DNA of 64,000 nt from Strix aluco. Lineage: Eukaryota > Chordata > Aves > Strigiformes > Strigidae. The position numbers were made by a program, and so were the translations under genes. The notes under the pieces are model-generated. The model saw only the letters and a program-made list of their open reading frames with translations, was not told the origin of the DNA and searched no databases. The stretch covers positions 136,252,621-136,316,620 of the forward strand of contig NC_133931.1 in the NCBI RefSeq assembly GCF_031877795.1, written 5' to 3'. Of the stretch, positions 1 to 14,005 are shown piece after piece; the first letter of the stretch is position 1; every line of letters begins with the position of its first letter.

Positions 1-176
1 TAGCCCAACCCAGTTCTGGAATAACAAGAATGTTGCAAGGCAGAGTGAGATCTTCCATCAGAGTAATGTATGGAAGAGTGGGATCACTGCTAACCCCTGA
101 CAAAGCTCCAAGTTCCACTCTGATGGAATGTCTTATTTAACCACAAAAGCAAAGATATGCATTCTACCTTCCCTTT

Positions 177-229
177 AAAAAAAAAAAAAAAAGAAAAAAA
201 AAAAAAAAGAAAAAAGAAAGAAAAGAAAG
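177..229 (+). repeat. A-rich simple tract
   Basis: About 53 nt of almost pure A with scattered G. No processed gene copy is recognisable next to it, so I read it as simple sequence. Confidence 0.9.
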
Positions 230-3200
230 TGAAAGTTTCCTTAAGCAAATTATCAAAGAAGAGATGTACATTACAGACCATTAATATTTCAGCATTATTT
301 CTCTTCAACAGCAGCTAACCAAAAGTCTGCTTTGTCGGTGTTCAAGTCCTACTTCATTTTTTCTCATATTCACAGATCATACAGGTCTTCACACATCTCA
401 CTTTCCCTGCAGGATAGTCTCTGTGCTGAACCGAGCCAATATAATTAAAAGCATGGAACCCATTTTCCAGTTATCCACAGTACATGTGGATACCAGTCAG
501 GGGACCTCTTCCTAGTAGAAAGATTTTCCCACATTAGACGAGACTTGGGAAAGTCAGAAGTTTCCTTGAGAGCTGTTTTCTTTGAAATAAGGTATATAAT
601 CTTCTCACAGGAAAAATGAAAGGGACCTTGGAGCTATAGGACTGGGTCTGCAAGGAGCTTGCTAAGCCTCAACCTTTTCAGCTTTCAATGAAAGCTAATA
701 ATCATCCTTTCAAATTCGGGCTATATGAAACCATTAAGTTTGTCACATACATCTCTTGGTCTTGTCACTTAGAGAAGGAAGACCTCAAGACAAGACTCTT
801 ACAGCCTTTGTAAAGGAAAAGTTTGGTCCTGAATCTGCCACAGGAAAGATAATACAGATTACCTCATTTTTCTGTGCACTAGACACAAGGTAGACATTAT
901 TTTAATTTCATTTGTATTTTCCACTTGTTACAGACACTGTATGAAAATTTCACGATTTCAGTTCCTTGGTCAGTACTGTCAGCCTCCCTGCTTTGAACGA
1001 TAAGTAGACTGCTGAGGAGTTTGTCAGTTAATTTGATTTATACTTTCAAATCTAGAGCTTGCAGTCTTTCACTTTTTCCAAGTCTGCCTGAGAGATATTA
1101 GAAGTCACATGAGGATCAGTCAAATTTGGTTATTCTTCCTGAGCAAACTTCATGATCAAAAGGTGTTTCTTGATGCTTGGCTCAGAAAGTTCCTAGACTT
1201 AAAATATTTTTTTTGCTGTTGTTAGTTAGATGACTGTTATACATTTGCAAAGGTGAAGGCTACAAGTTACTTTTGTAGCCTCCAAAACAGAGTTATACAA
1301 TGTATAGTCAGTCTGTCCCTATTCTAGTCAGATTCGATGGCTTGTGTAGAACATTGCTCTGTGCTTAATCTGTAATATTGGCCATAAGGAATATATTACA
1401 CAAGGTCTTTGAAGTCTGTACTGACTTCCTTTTTGCCTGTGGGCATAACTCAGGATGTTCTTATTGATCTATAAAACCCTATATGCTTTGAGTCCTAGGC
1501 AATAAATTCTCTCTCCTTTATCTTCCATTATGATGCTTAAGATCAGCCAGGGCATACTGACTATACCTGAGTGTCTGGAGAGCTTGAATGCTCAGCAAGA
1601 AGGGCCCAGGAGACTGGATTTCACTGCTCCTAAGGATCCACGAGAGCTCCGTTCTGCTGCTTGGCATGGTGTAAAGGACATTGTTTAGTCAGATCCTTGA
1701 AAGGTGACTGTGGGGAAGGCACAGGGAAGAAACTGGTTAACCAGATTAATTTAAAAGTTTGTACCCAGGGATCAAGTGCTACATTTAACTACGCACTTTT
1801 TTCAACTTCACTGCTTCTTGTATCTTGACAGCCTTGCTTCTGAATGAACCTAAACATAGTGGTAAAGCCATCCATCACTCTTCAGAGAGAATGGTATCCA
1901 GAGTTATGCACACCTTAAATCTTGCTTTCTCCATTTTCTGTGATGAAAAAAACCCCATACTTCTCTCCATGGATGCAGAATAATACAGGGCATATGTTCT
2001 GTAAAGATCCCAAAAAACAATTCTCTTCTTCATGGTCATTTATAAGTCTGTCAGGATCCCATCCTCCATGTTTCTTAGACACTATAATGATGTCCAAAGG
2101 GCAAAGTTTTGTGTGGAGTGCACACACCTGTCTAGCAGCACAAAACAGCCACAGGGAATAGAAGGGTATGCACTGACAAGTACAAATGACTGCCAGAGAG
2201 CCTTGTCTTTGTAAACCGCGTGATCACTGAACATGCACAAAATAAGAAGGAATTCCCAATTTTCCATAAAACTTAGGTCTGCCCAGTTTTAATAATGACG
2301 GAAGAAGGCCAGAATTAGAATGAAGGCTGCATGGAAAGAAAGGCTTAGAATTTGCTTTTATATTTTTATTGTTAGTCCCAAAGATAAGACCATTAGAGCG
2401 TTGCATTTCTGACTTGTTTCCAAAGGCAGATACTTTGAGAATAAGTACAGGCTCAGATAAATGACTGCAAAAAAGAAACTGACATTTATTACTTTGCACC
2501 TTAAAACAGAAATGACTGTCAGGCTATTTTCTGTTAAGCAATAAGCATATTAGTAATGTACTTCAAAGCAGCATAAAATGTGATTTGGAGCATGATAAGA
2601 GAACTTGTCTGAAAGTGAGGTAAAATTGTAATAAATGCAACTGTTGAGAACTTGTAAGCTGTTGTGCAACAAGTTAGCATAGTTTTAAAGCTCATACAGA
2701 AAACATGTTAGAGAACCACAGTACCCCCCTCCCCCTGCAAATTCTCAAACCCAAGATTTTTTGAATACTGAGGTTTTTTTCTATACTGAGTGGTACTTTT
2801 TAATTTTCTCAGTAAATTACATTTGAGAGATTCAATGGAAAATATAACATATATTCTCATTAATGGGAATGACTAATTAGTCCTGATTTATGTCTTCTTC
2901 ATCTCCCTAAGATTTCATATTACAATTTTATTTTTTTCTACTTGCTCTTATACATAATGTAGACAGAATAATTTAGGTCAGGCTGTGGCTTCAAAGGAGG
3001 TAATTTATCACTTTTATCAAAAAAGACATTAAATAGACTGAAAAGGGGGAATATTTAAGTTTATTTTGAAATTCTAGGAAAATTTACAGTAGAGTGCAGA
3101 ACTGTCTGTACTAATTATAACTGCCACCCCTTCTTGAGCATTTGCAGTAAGATTTTAAGACCAGATTGAAGATGATGTGGCTTATTATAATCCAAAACAT

Positions 3201-3389
3201 GTTTTATGATTTCTGAATATGTTGAAGAAGGAAGAAAAACAAAACAGGGGTTTACAAATGAAAAAATATGAGAATAACAGCTTGTTTATTTGGGGTAATA
3301 TTTTCAGAAACTCTTAGGTGACACTGAAGTATAACACTTCTATTTTAAAGACATTTAGGGCAAAAAAGCACAATTTTTAAATATACATA

Positions 3390-3560
3390 GACACTGAAGT
3401 CAACTGGACTTGGTATCTACATACTTTCTAAAATGTTGCCCTAAGGAGTGAAAGTCCTATTGATTTCCAGTGAGCCAGTCACTTAAATGCTTTTGAAAAT
3501 TTTACCCTCAGGTTAAAATTCTGAAACTCCTACTCAGTGTTAAGCAGGCAAAGTCCCATC
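3390..3560. repeat. Possible ancient amniote interspersed repeat
   Basis: ACACTGAAGTCAACTGGACT near 3,390 and GGCAAAGTCCCATCAACATG near 3,548 recall the widespread old amniote repeat with AAGTCAATGGGA-type palindromic segments. It is heavily decayed and the family is uncertain. Confidence 0.3.
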
Positions 3561-6500
3561 AACATGCCCCAGTTGCAAATAAAATAGAAACTGAGTAAAG
3601 GTTTTGAAGTCTGACTTGTTTCTTTACATGTAATTAACTGAACTCTTAATATATCACTATGTTTCAGTAAACTGCTTTGTGTTTCTAATTACGTGGTCTG
3701 AAATGATTACAGTGTATTTAAAAAATGCACACTCTACAACAAACCAGCTAAGAAAATCTGGCATAGTGTCAGGATTTCCTAGGCAAACACTTGCCAAACC
3801 TGTTGTTAGATCCAAAGTCGTAATTTAAAAACAAGCCTACAAGGTATCTGGAAGAAGATCCCTCTTTCCTTCCTTCTGCTCCATCTCCCCCTCCCTTACA
3901 AGGAAATCACTTTACCTTATCAAAACAGAACAGTAACTGACATCTGTCTCCTGGTAAGAAACCTATCCCTGCTACATTCAGATTTTAGATTTGGCTAGTG
4001 CATATTCTTGTTAAAGAAAAAAAGTTACCTTCACCAAGCATGTTAGTGTCCAGAGTCTTCAATCAGATAAACATGCACAACTCCCTGCTGAAATTAAGGA
4101 AGTACCTAAGGGCAAAACCTGGCCCCAAATTAGAATTTTAATAATTGTAATACTGTGTAATCCTTTTCCTGCCAAGAGACAGCAATGGCCCATCCTGCAC
4201 AACAAATTCACAGACTTAGCATGCACTCAGTATCAGGGTTTCTCTTCTAACCCATGAACCAGAATATAATTGAACAAAGTGTATACAGCTTATTTTACTA
4301 AAATTAATCCATCCAATATTATAGTACATTTGTAGAGTACTGAAAATCCCTTATTTGCACATGTAGGATCTGCTGTAATCCAGGAAATGTTTCCACATTA
4401 TCACCCCAAAGTTTTAAACACTGGGAACCTTAATTAAAATGGAGATCTGTCTCTCAAAGGATTTGTAAGAATATCTTCATGCATTTTTTTACTCTCAGCT
4501 ACTGATATTTCCTTCCTACCTGAAGTGAGTTTCAGTCACCTAGTTCTCTTTTAAGTCCCAAACTGTTTCATGCAATCAATGAATGAGTCAGTCTGAATGA
4601 AATTAAGACACAGAACCAAGTATCACCTGCCTACACAGACACTAGAGCCCATTCCAGACTTCCTTTCCAGCAATTACCTTGAATTCACATATAAAAGCCA
4701 ATGGAACAGAAAGAGCTGATAGATCCCTCACTGGAATGCTCTAGGATCTCTTTTGAAACAATAAAATTACATTTTTACTAAACTGAAGCTTAGTTTGACT
4801 TACTATGACTGCAGTACAGCCCAAGTTTCCAAAATCCTAGGGTTAAGTACTTAACAGTTTTTAGGCATTTTTACAGTGAGAACATTTTGTTGTTGCTGTT
4901 GACTCATGTATGCAGATATAATATATAGAAACACATGCACACCCAGTTTGGCTAAGAGTGTGAAAAATGATATTGCCATAAAATTGAGAGGTGGGAATGA
5001 ATATTCAGCACATTCCACCCATTCTCCAGGTTTTATGTAAAATTTAATATCAGAACACTTCAGGGAAGAACAAAGAATGGAAATTCTTTGCAGCAGTGAG
5101 TGTCAAGATTTCAAAATATTTCCTTCAATCCAAGTCAGAAAAAACCTCCCATATTCTGAAACTCCTTAGAAAAGAAATTTCAGAGAAAAAAAAGAAAATC
5201 TAACCAGATGTTACTATTTTGTTTTTTTCTTTGATTAATCTTGACTTTTAATAATGGGAGTTCAACAGCAGTAGGATAATCCCTGCCTTAAGCATGACAT
5301 TAGATTTTAAAGGATTATTTGTCTTATCTTACCTAAGCTTAGAAGTCTCTCAGTATATCTTTATGGTAATAAAAAAATATTAGCTGTACTTGCTTAATCA
5401 CAGAGTTTTAAGCAAAATCATCCTCTAGCCTGAAGTGCAGTGGGATTTCAGTCTTCAGCTAATGCTCTATATATCTATATGATCACAACAGATTAACATT
5501 TAGAATTAAAGTGTAGTTAAAGTAATATGGTCGCAAAACAACATTGAGGCTGCTGTCAGCAGAGATAATCAGCAATGATGAATTTAAAATAACTACTTCT
5601 CCAAAGATTAAACTTTGTCCATACTGTTCATAACTGACCGTAACAGTAGTTCTTGTCACTATTGCACCTGACATGAGTGTCCAGAAACTGAATAGGCTCC
5701 ATAGCAAATGTGTGTTACCCCATATTCAAAACCTTGTCACTATTTATCTTCAGGCAACGAAGACATTTTTTTTCCAATGCAAAACGTGGTTGTTGTGAGA
5801 GACATTTATTTTGGGACTTCAGTCTTAAGTCTATTTGGAATTACAAACTGGTTTAGATGACATATAAACAGTATTCAAGAAAGGAAATGTCAGAACATTC
5901 TGTTTGTTCACTTGGCCTTTCTGCAATTCTTCAAAGCTTTTCACAGGGTTGCTTTTCTAAAATGTATCCTAACATGGAAAAGTTATACAAATAAAGCTTT
6001 CATAACTGTCAACATCTGAATTTGTTTTTCAGGAGGAATATTTCCAATAAATTTTCACTCTGAGGAAAAACAGAATAGTGTTCTCCCTTTGGGTAGTTTT
6101 AATCTAAAACGTAGCTCTCATCTCACACATTCATGCCTGCCTGATTAGAACAACATAACAATTTTTACTGTAAATGGAAAATCCTGCAGGTGAAAATCCC
6201 TGGCATGACTATTCCCTGACGGTAACCAGCTTAGCTTCCTGTAAATCCAGGAGATGCATGTTTCCTTTTCAAGGTTCGATGTAGCAAGCCACCTTTGTAC
6301 AAACAGCCAGTAAGAGATGGTGTTTTGCATAATTTTTATTTTTCTCTTTACTTGCTACCTTTGCTACCTCTTGGGAGGGTAGTATCACAAAATCTTCCAG
6401 CTTCCCTTCCGAGTTTTGCATCACAGATGCTCATTTCCATCCACCTGTTGTGTAGCCAAATGGAATTGGCATCCCATACTGACTCCCTCCTGTACTTTTT

Positions 6501-6813
6501 CCATGGCAAACTCTGGCAAGCTGTTGGAGTGCAAGAGGTGTGATAATGACTGCCTGGCATTTCCATGTCAGTCCACCTGATTTCTCTGTGCAGGAAGCAC
6601 CTTTAGCAACCGACAGAGGTGACAAAGGATTGGGAGGGTACCTCTCCAGTGATTTTTTTGAACAGTTGAAGCTTCAGGAGAGGAAAAGCATTTGAGATAC
6701 TTATTAAGGCTGCATACTTGCGCAATGTCAGAAAAAGCCAGTAGATCAGGCAGGTCCAGGAGGCAATCTGGGGACAAACTTATAACATAGGTATTCTGAG
6801 GAGATTCTGTTAA

Positions 6814-6827
6814 CTAGTAGGTGGCAA
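6814..6827 (+). promoter_or_regulatory. Weak CTCF-like motif
   Basis: CTAGTAGGTGGCAA matches the CTCF core CCASYAGRKGGCRS except at the second and last bases. A similar site, CCTGTAGGTGGCAT, is at 7811-7824 in the same orientation. Confidence 0.25.
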
Positions 6828-7639
6828 TGCATATTGCACCCGTTTATGTAAAAATGAGTGAAAAAGTATTTTAGTGGTTTCTATGACAGATGAAAGTACC
6901 TGTTGCTGTAGAGCTCCTAACAATAGTAAAGAACCATATCTGTGGAGGTTTTTTTTTCCTTTAAAGAAATGACTTAAAGGAAAATTACTTTAAAATTACT
7001 TGTATATGTACAAGAAGCTATAGCATAATTTCTGCTTTATAGTTGTAGAGAACGTCAGTAAATGCTGCTATATGTCAAATGCCTACATGAACTTTGAGGT
7101 TGCGCCCACTCTAGCCTGTATCTGGTTTTACATCTGCTTCTCACTTGACCTGTACCACATTTACACATGTAGCATGTTATAAATTGTGCATAGAATAGAT
7201 ATTTTGTGCTCCTTCTAAAAAACAATATGGAGAACATAAAGAAGGATATCTTACTCAGAATAAAATATTTTGTTCTGGGCGACCCAATGCATAATTCTTG
7301 TCAACACTCAGTATCATTATAAGGTCTGTTAAAAAACTACTAAAACTGAACTACTGGAACTAATTTGCTCAATAAGACTTTAATGACTTTCTCTGTTCTT
7401 AAGTCAAGTGAGGAAAGTGGTCATTTTATTACTATTCTTTTAGTCAACAAGTATCAACAAAAATGAATGGATATGATGGTTATTAAGGACAGAGGTATAC
7501 ATGGCAATGAAATACTTCATTATATTTTACATTCTAGAAAACACTTACTGTCAAGAATAAACTATTTGAGATAGATCATTTGTTTTATAAATTGTCAGAA
7601 GGAAGAACTATGCATGCTTTTTCTGCAGCATTAACTTTC

Positions 7640-7715
7640 TTTAAGGGTCCAATTCAAACCTTGTTGAAGTCCATAGAAATCCTTCAATTGTCTTAAAGGG
7701 AGTTGGGTTTAGAGC
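7640..7715. repeat. Possible ancient palindromic repeat
   Basis: GGGTCCAATTCAAACCTTGT, then TGAAGTCCATAGAAATCCTT and AAAGGGAGTTGGGTTT, form the two arms of the old palindromic amniote repeat (gatccaaagcccattgaagtc type). Mismatches are many. Confidence 0.35.
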
Positions 7716-8115
7716 CTCCATGCAGTAAAACAATCACCAAAAGACTAGCTGGCAGTGTTCCGATAATCTGTGTTCATAGCGTGCACATTAAAATAACTTA
7801 AAACATCTGTCCTGTAGGTGGCATATGAGATCTCCTAGCCTAAGACGTAAATAAAGCAATGGCATGTCACCACCAACGCAGGAAAATTACATTTCATGTT
7901 GGGTCTAAAAGGCCAATATGAACTATAACTGTCTATATGCAGCAACCAATGTGGTCTTTTTATTAGCTTTTATTTAATTAGCATTATTAGATTCACATTT
8001 CCATGTTAAAAAGAACTCATCATATTTATGAATAGCATGGTTATAAAATATTTGATTTATCCAACTTGTTAAAAATAGTTCACATTTTTCAGTTTCTCCA
8101 TTAGTTAATGTTTAT

Positions 8116-8141
8116 TGCTGATGTCAGCACACTTGTGCTGA
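8116..8141. promoter_or_regulatory. Composite Maf-type site (three TGCTGA half-sites)
   Basis: TGCTGATGTCAGCA (8116-8129) differs by one base from the palindromic CRE-type Maf recognition element TGCTGACGTCAGCA. It overlaps a second inverted repeat, TCAGCACA-CT-TGTGCTGA (8124-8141), adding a third half-site. Binding is inferred. Confidence 0.4.
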
Positions 8142-9654
8142 TAATGTGGTGGCACTCCTTCCCAAGTTGTCGTTCCAAACATCTGAGGGAGGACTTTTTC
8201 TCATTCTTCCCGAGAGAAGTTTAGTCTGATTAGAAGTCAATAGTGAACGCATCATTCCCTGGAAGCCCCCTTCCCCTCCTATATGCATTGCTTCCTATGG
8301 ACATTCAGCACTGAGACTCAAATTTTAACCTCATGCCACATGCAGTAATGCCACTGTAAGAAATCAGAATTGTCCTTGAAAGGGAGGCTTGGGAATCCTC
8401 CATTCCCATTCCAGTCTTCTTTGTATCACTAACTGTTCTTTATTTTGATACAATAGGTAACGTAGCAGTGACTTAATACCACATCACCACATAAGACTAA
8501 ACACTACTTTGTGAAACTACAATACCTGAAAGAACTTCAAAATATCTTAATTATCCCACACACAAAGATTAAAGGAAGGAAGACAGTCCCAGGAATACAG
8601 AAGCTGCTTAATGTAATCATACTTCAGGATTACTCTTGGTTATTAAGGTCCTTTTTGGCTAGGGATGTTGTGAAGGATTGAAGTCGCTCATTGTTTGCCT
8701 TATTACCTTCAGCAAAACATCTGAGGAGCAGGAACACTGCGTTTGCTCTCCAAATCTAGCCTTCAGCTTTGTGGCGTGCATAATCTTTGCATGATAAAAG
8801 TTCAGGCTGTATCCCGAACCCTAATTGGTTTGGGCTCCAGCATCAAAAGTTGGCGGTGTACTTCAAAATATCTCATTAATCTAATCTCATGATTTTGGGG
8901 CCATTGCAATGTTTTTTATGTCTAGGATTTGCATCTATACTGTCATGCATGTGTGGATCTCAGAATATTCTCAAGACGTAACTCTCCCATAATTCACACC
9001 ACAAATCCTTAAACTAATACCAAGGCGTTATTTTAGCATGAGTGCCAGGAGGTGGAAAAACTCTCGCTATACTCAGAAACACTGATTATACTCAGTGGCT
9101 TTGTGTGGGCTAAGCTTTTGTTCAGGCAGTCTGCCTGGTCTGCACCCAGGCAAAATCAATCATAGTAATGGTTCATCAGCTAGTACTGGGAGGTTGTTTT
9201 TCTTTATAACAGTGCAGATTATTTAAAACCAACACGGCTATTTACAAAAGTGTAGATGGAAAATTTGTGGGACATGTGGCTTAGCATGTGCATGTGTGCA
9301 GTCAAACCCACTTTTCAGTTTGTAGTCTAGACATGGCCTTATGGCTTGGATTTGGAAACACTGAACCTCACAGAGATGAAAGTAGGGTTTCATACCCTAA
9401 GGCAGATGGGTTGGAATGTGGAGAAAACCTAATAATGCAGGTTACTTTAAAGTCTGCAGTATGACTGTGGTCAATTCCGTGCTTTTAAATGGGGAGGGGG
9501 GAATTTAATCTCATCAAAAATTGGCAGGTACAATTCAAGATAAATAGTTTGAATCTCTAGTGACTGTGGTTTGGAAACAAAATTAAGCTTCTAATAAATA
9601 TCTGTAAATTTTCTTTCTGAATGCTCTGCTAAACACAACTTCTCTCTTGGAGGC

Positions 9655-9740
9655 AGCTGTAATAATACAGTATTTTACATTTATAAAGTGCTTTTCATCC
9701 CAAAAATTCCCAGCAGACTTTGCAAACTGCATTCATTTAA
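9655..9740 (+). repeat. Possible ancient repeat (ATAAAGTGCTTTTCATCCCA)
   Basis: The stretch ATTTATAAAGTGCTTTTCAT, CCCAAAAATTCCCAGCAG and CTTTGCAAACTGCATTCATT has the wording of a widespread amniote repeat (tatagcgcttttcatcccaaag). Family unknown to me. Confidence 0.4.
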
Positions 9741-12700
9741 AATCACCTAAATGTGACTAAACTGCATGGGGAGCAACAACCAGACAGGGAGGCACAACAC
9801 ATACCTTGGACCACAGAAATTTTGGCCAAAAACACTAGACTAAAATTCTATCACTATTGAAAGAATAATACTTTTTTTATCTACGTGAAATGGCCAGGAC
9901 CCTGGATTTTTCAAAATACTTTGTTTATCGTAAACTTTACCAGTCCACTAAGTACTTGGGAAGGTAGAAGCAGTGAAATGATTTGGTTGGGACTAGAATA
10001 GTAGTAGCCAGGGTGTCTTAAAACGAATGCTTAGTGTGTTACGCTTTCCTTGCCAGATATACCTGGATATTAGTTCCAGCTCCCTTTGTTTTGCATACAG
10101 ATGAGACAGTTGTCGGGTACAAAGCCTTAATGAGGCTGCAGACAAGCAAAAGCACTTTCCTATAAGAGGGTGATGAACTGAATGTTGCTAGCAGTCGTTT
10201 GCCAGACTGGTATGTATGCTCTGTTAAAAATAGAAAATAATGAACATAGCAGTAATTTTGAAAGAGAAGAAGTACTGCATGCAAGCAACTAATGCAAGTA
10301 ATAGTATTAGTTGACTGGATATGTTAAGATCATGAGCTTTTTCATTACAGTGGAAATAAAATGGAGGGTATAGTGAGTGCTCATTTTGTTAGGTTACAAA
10401 ACTGTCATACAGCATTATGTTTTGACATCAAGCTTGTTAAAAGACCCCAAAATGCTCCATACAAGTTAGAACTCAAATGTCTACTTCTTTAGAAGAAAGT
10501 CCTCTCATGGATTTCAACTGAAATTGTGCATAAGTGAAGCAGGATCTAGCTTGCTAAAGAGTAGCTGCACCATTCACTGAAATGCTATTAGTTAAGACTG
10601 GAAAAGTAATGGACTTAGTACATGGCATTAGAAATATTAAATCAAATTGAAATGGCATTTTTGTACATTGAGACAAAAGTCTTAACAAAATAAAAATGTG
10701 TTTCACCAGAAGAAATAGACTACACTGATTCTCGTTTTATGTAGTCCATGCTACCTCACTCCTGCCAAAGGGCCAGTCCTTATCCAAGCATTTTAAGTAA
10801 ATTATCAATAGAACACTTATGGACAAATCATGACTCATATGGTACAGATAATAAACATATATAAAAAACATTTTAAAATGTACATTTTCCTTTTCCCTTT
10901 CTAATTGTAAACTATAATCTACATACTTTCAATAGTTTCTGGATGAGTTTTTGGAAGAATTCTCTTAAAATTGGACCATTTTAATTTTAAAAGAAAATAA
11001 TGATAACAATTGATGTTGTTTCTTGGGACCTATTGTTCATTAAAGTTATTTTTTTCTTTTCCACACATGGTCTGCTGGCCAGGCTGTGTGTTCTGTGCCA
11101 CAGGCTGTAAAGTCTTTTATACAGTAGTTCTTTGTTCCAAGGATAACTGTTTAGAAAAACAAAAAGAAAACACTATTTTTTTTTTTCAGTGTATGGAATG
11201 CAAATTTTTCTTGTTTCTGAGATTGTATTTGCAGGAGAAACATAAAAAAAAAGGAAAAGTGATTTTGCCTGTCCACTTTAGTTGGTTCACGAGAATGGTT
11301 TATGGTTTAGTTTCTGTCAGCTTTACATTTGCTGAAAAAGACAGCCACTAAAGCAAAGCGCTACTTTTTATTAGAGCCTAAGAATCTGAGACTATGGAAG
11401 CCACAAAAAATTATGCAGACTATTCATTCTAAAGGCTACAGATATGGCAAAATATTTGACACACACATGAGAAGTATTTAAATGTTATTTGTTACTCTTT
11501 TTTAAATGGAAGATTAAACAGAGCATGGGTCCAACTTTACTGCATTTCCCAAAGCTTACTTATTATTGGAAGGCCAGGGGAAATTGCTAGATGATTATAT
11601 ACAATATATCCAGGTACTTTTGTACTGAACTTTATAACCTGTATTTGACTAAAGAATGTGTTTCAGAAAGGCACTGAAATGTGAAGGAAGACTTCAGCAG
11701 ATGCAGAATCCAACTCTTCTGCTAATATGGACATTCACCCTTGCTATTAAGAATGTATGTCTTATTTGTAGTCTGAAGGTTTGGGCTTTCATTCTTTGGC
11801 TGCACAAAGATTTCTCATCTATAATACTACTCAGTACTTTTTCTTGTAAAGGTACAGGCACACTAGGTTTCAGTAATCTCTAAGTCTTCTTTTATTTCTC
11901 TCTCATTTATCACTGTTCAGTCTCTCAGACAGCTACCAAGCTACTCAGCTGAACACAAAGGAGTTATTTTTGTTTCTAAGAATATGGTATGAGGCCTAGT
12001 ATATACAAAGTACAAAACATCAAGGCATTTATGACAAAAATCTAATTTAAGAACAGTGCTGTCAAATTCTCAGCAGTATCAGAGTGAAAAATACCTTAAT
12101 AAAAAGTTATATGTGTCCCTACCTTTTACAATTTTTGCTTCATCATGCAAGTAGATACTGCTGGAAAATCAATTAGTTTATTTGGACCCCCCTCAGCCCT
12201 GTTTTTTTGACATGTAAAGATCATGTAACAAGAAGTGTGCCTGTTTCAGGCTGGTTGAAGATTTTTCATTGAATGCTGGCCATTTGTACCTCTGCACAGT
12301 CCAATTATGCATTCTCTCTAGAAACATCTTACAGTAAAAAATTCCAGAAGCATTGGACTGATTTCATTGAAATGTGCTGGTTTATGAATAAGTAATATAG
12401 GCATTGTCTTTGTAAAGGTAGACACAAATGAGGAGGTTGGTGCTTTCATGGACATGAAACTAACGTGTTCCTAGAACTTGTGGGACGAACGTTGGTGTCA
12501 TCTGATGTGAACTGGGGGCAAGGTTACGTGTTCAGGCAAGTACTGTGATTTCAGACCAAAATTTCCATCCCCTAGAGGTATATCTTCTGTATTTCATCAG
12601 GGCAAACTCCTGAATCTGCAGAAGGCCTTAGCAATTATACTGATGCCACATACCAGCAGAGTGCTACAGTCCAGGTGCATACCAAGGAATAAAGGCAGTG

Positions 12701-13952
12701 AATGCTGACATTTTAAACCACTTAAGAGTACATATAGTTCCTCCTCATGTTTCATAAGTGCTGTAGAAGTCACTCAGAAGTAAAAAAACCCCAACTTTTA
12801 ATAATAAACGAGGATTAAATACAAAGAATGGAAACTAATTAGGAAATTGGAGACATTATAGTGAATAAAAAGACAGAGCATACTATTAAATAGGGTTCCA
12901 AATAGCTGCACATCATTACTAAGCACTTTTATATCAAATTATTAGCTCTACCTGAACTATTTCATAGAAATCTATGACTTAAAGCCAAAAGAAGCCTGAG
13001 TTCTTGGGGGTTCTTTGCTGTTTGTGTAACTGTTACTTACTTCAGGCCAGTTCTCCACATAGGAGGTCACTCCCCATGAATCATGCTGCTTGAGAAGTGG
13101 CTAAAAGATGGATGAGGCCAAGGCACAGAGCTGTGCTGAGGGAATGTCTGCTGGGAGAAGGACTGATATGCACAGGGCGGGAGCAGAGGGAGGCCATGGA
13201 GCAGTGAAGCCACATCCTGAACCATGGTAGCTCCAGAACCTTCCTCCTCATCCAAAGCAGATGCTGGAAATGACACCAGGAAAAGAAACATCGACTCTTC
13301 AGAGTTAACTGAATCAGCCACAATTGTCAGTGTGGGATCTACATGGTATAGAGTCAACCTTTCTTTACCCATGATTATGTATCTACTTGTCCAACAGAGA
13401 AATTGCCTGTTTGCAACAGTTTTCATACTGCAGAAGAAAGACGAAGAAACAAAGAAGATATATTGGTGAGAGTAGTGGCAAAGGTGAGGGGAAAAGTTTG
13501 CAAACCTATGTAAGTTATATTAAAATGTTGAGCACTCAAGTTCTTACTGACTCAGCAGATACGGTTGGGTGCTCCGTATAACTAAGAATCGGACCACGTA
13601 TTTAAGAACCAACTTTAGACTCCTAATTTTGAAAAAGTATAGAAAGTCTTGGTTTAAATATCAAGAATTTATGAAACATTTTGTACAGATAGTAGTATAG
13701 CCTATTGCCATAAGGTCTTTCCATTTAGTCAATACATACGTAATGGATGACACACTAAAGGAACCATAGAATATATTTGTATTTTCTATTTGTTTTTTCC
13801 TGTCTTATTATTCTGCTAGTAGAGAATTTAAAGTGCTATCGTGTACTTTTGTAAACATAGAACCAGATTCCACTCAAATACACACCTGTGGCCCTCTTCA
13901 GTAAAAAATTTAAATTCTCATATTCTGGCTTTCTGTGAGATTTTTTTTTTTA

Positions 13953-14005
13953 GTCTGTCACATTTTGTTTCCCTATTCTGTCACATTTTCTTTCCCTATT
14001 GTCAC
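13953..14005 (+). repeat. Short tandem duplication, about 24-nt unit
   Basis: CTGTCACATTTTGTTTCCCT and CTGTCACATTTTCTTTCCCT follow one another, then a third partial GTCAC. It is a recent-looking local duplication. Confidence 0.85.

Larger units (their letters stand above)
230..7635. other. Intergenic, no gene seen
   Basis: AT-rich single-copy-looking DNA on the presumed SOSTDC1 side of LRRC72. Open stretches here are short, have no recognisable motifs and no spliceable partners. Apart from the faint repeat near 3.4 kb and weak CTCF-like sites near 6.8 kb I see nothing. Confidence 0.7.

Noticed and set aside
177-229. A-rich tract as the tail of a processed pseudogene
   Set aside because: Neighbouring sequence contains no recognisable coding remnant or duplicated target site.
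5892-5906. AGAACATTCTGTTTG as a steroid-receptor response element
   Set aside because: One half-site is degenerate and such matches are common by chance in 64 kb.
11010-11351. Plus-strand open stretch of 113 codons
   Set aside because: Phe/Cys/Lys-rich translation of AT-rich sequence with homopolymer runs and no domain or splice partner.
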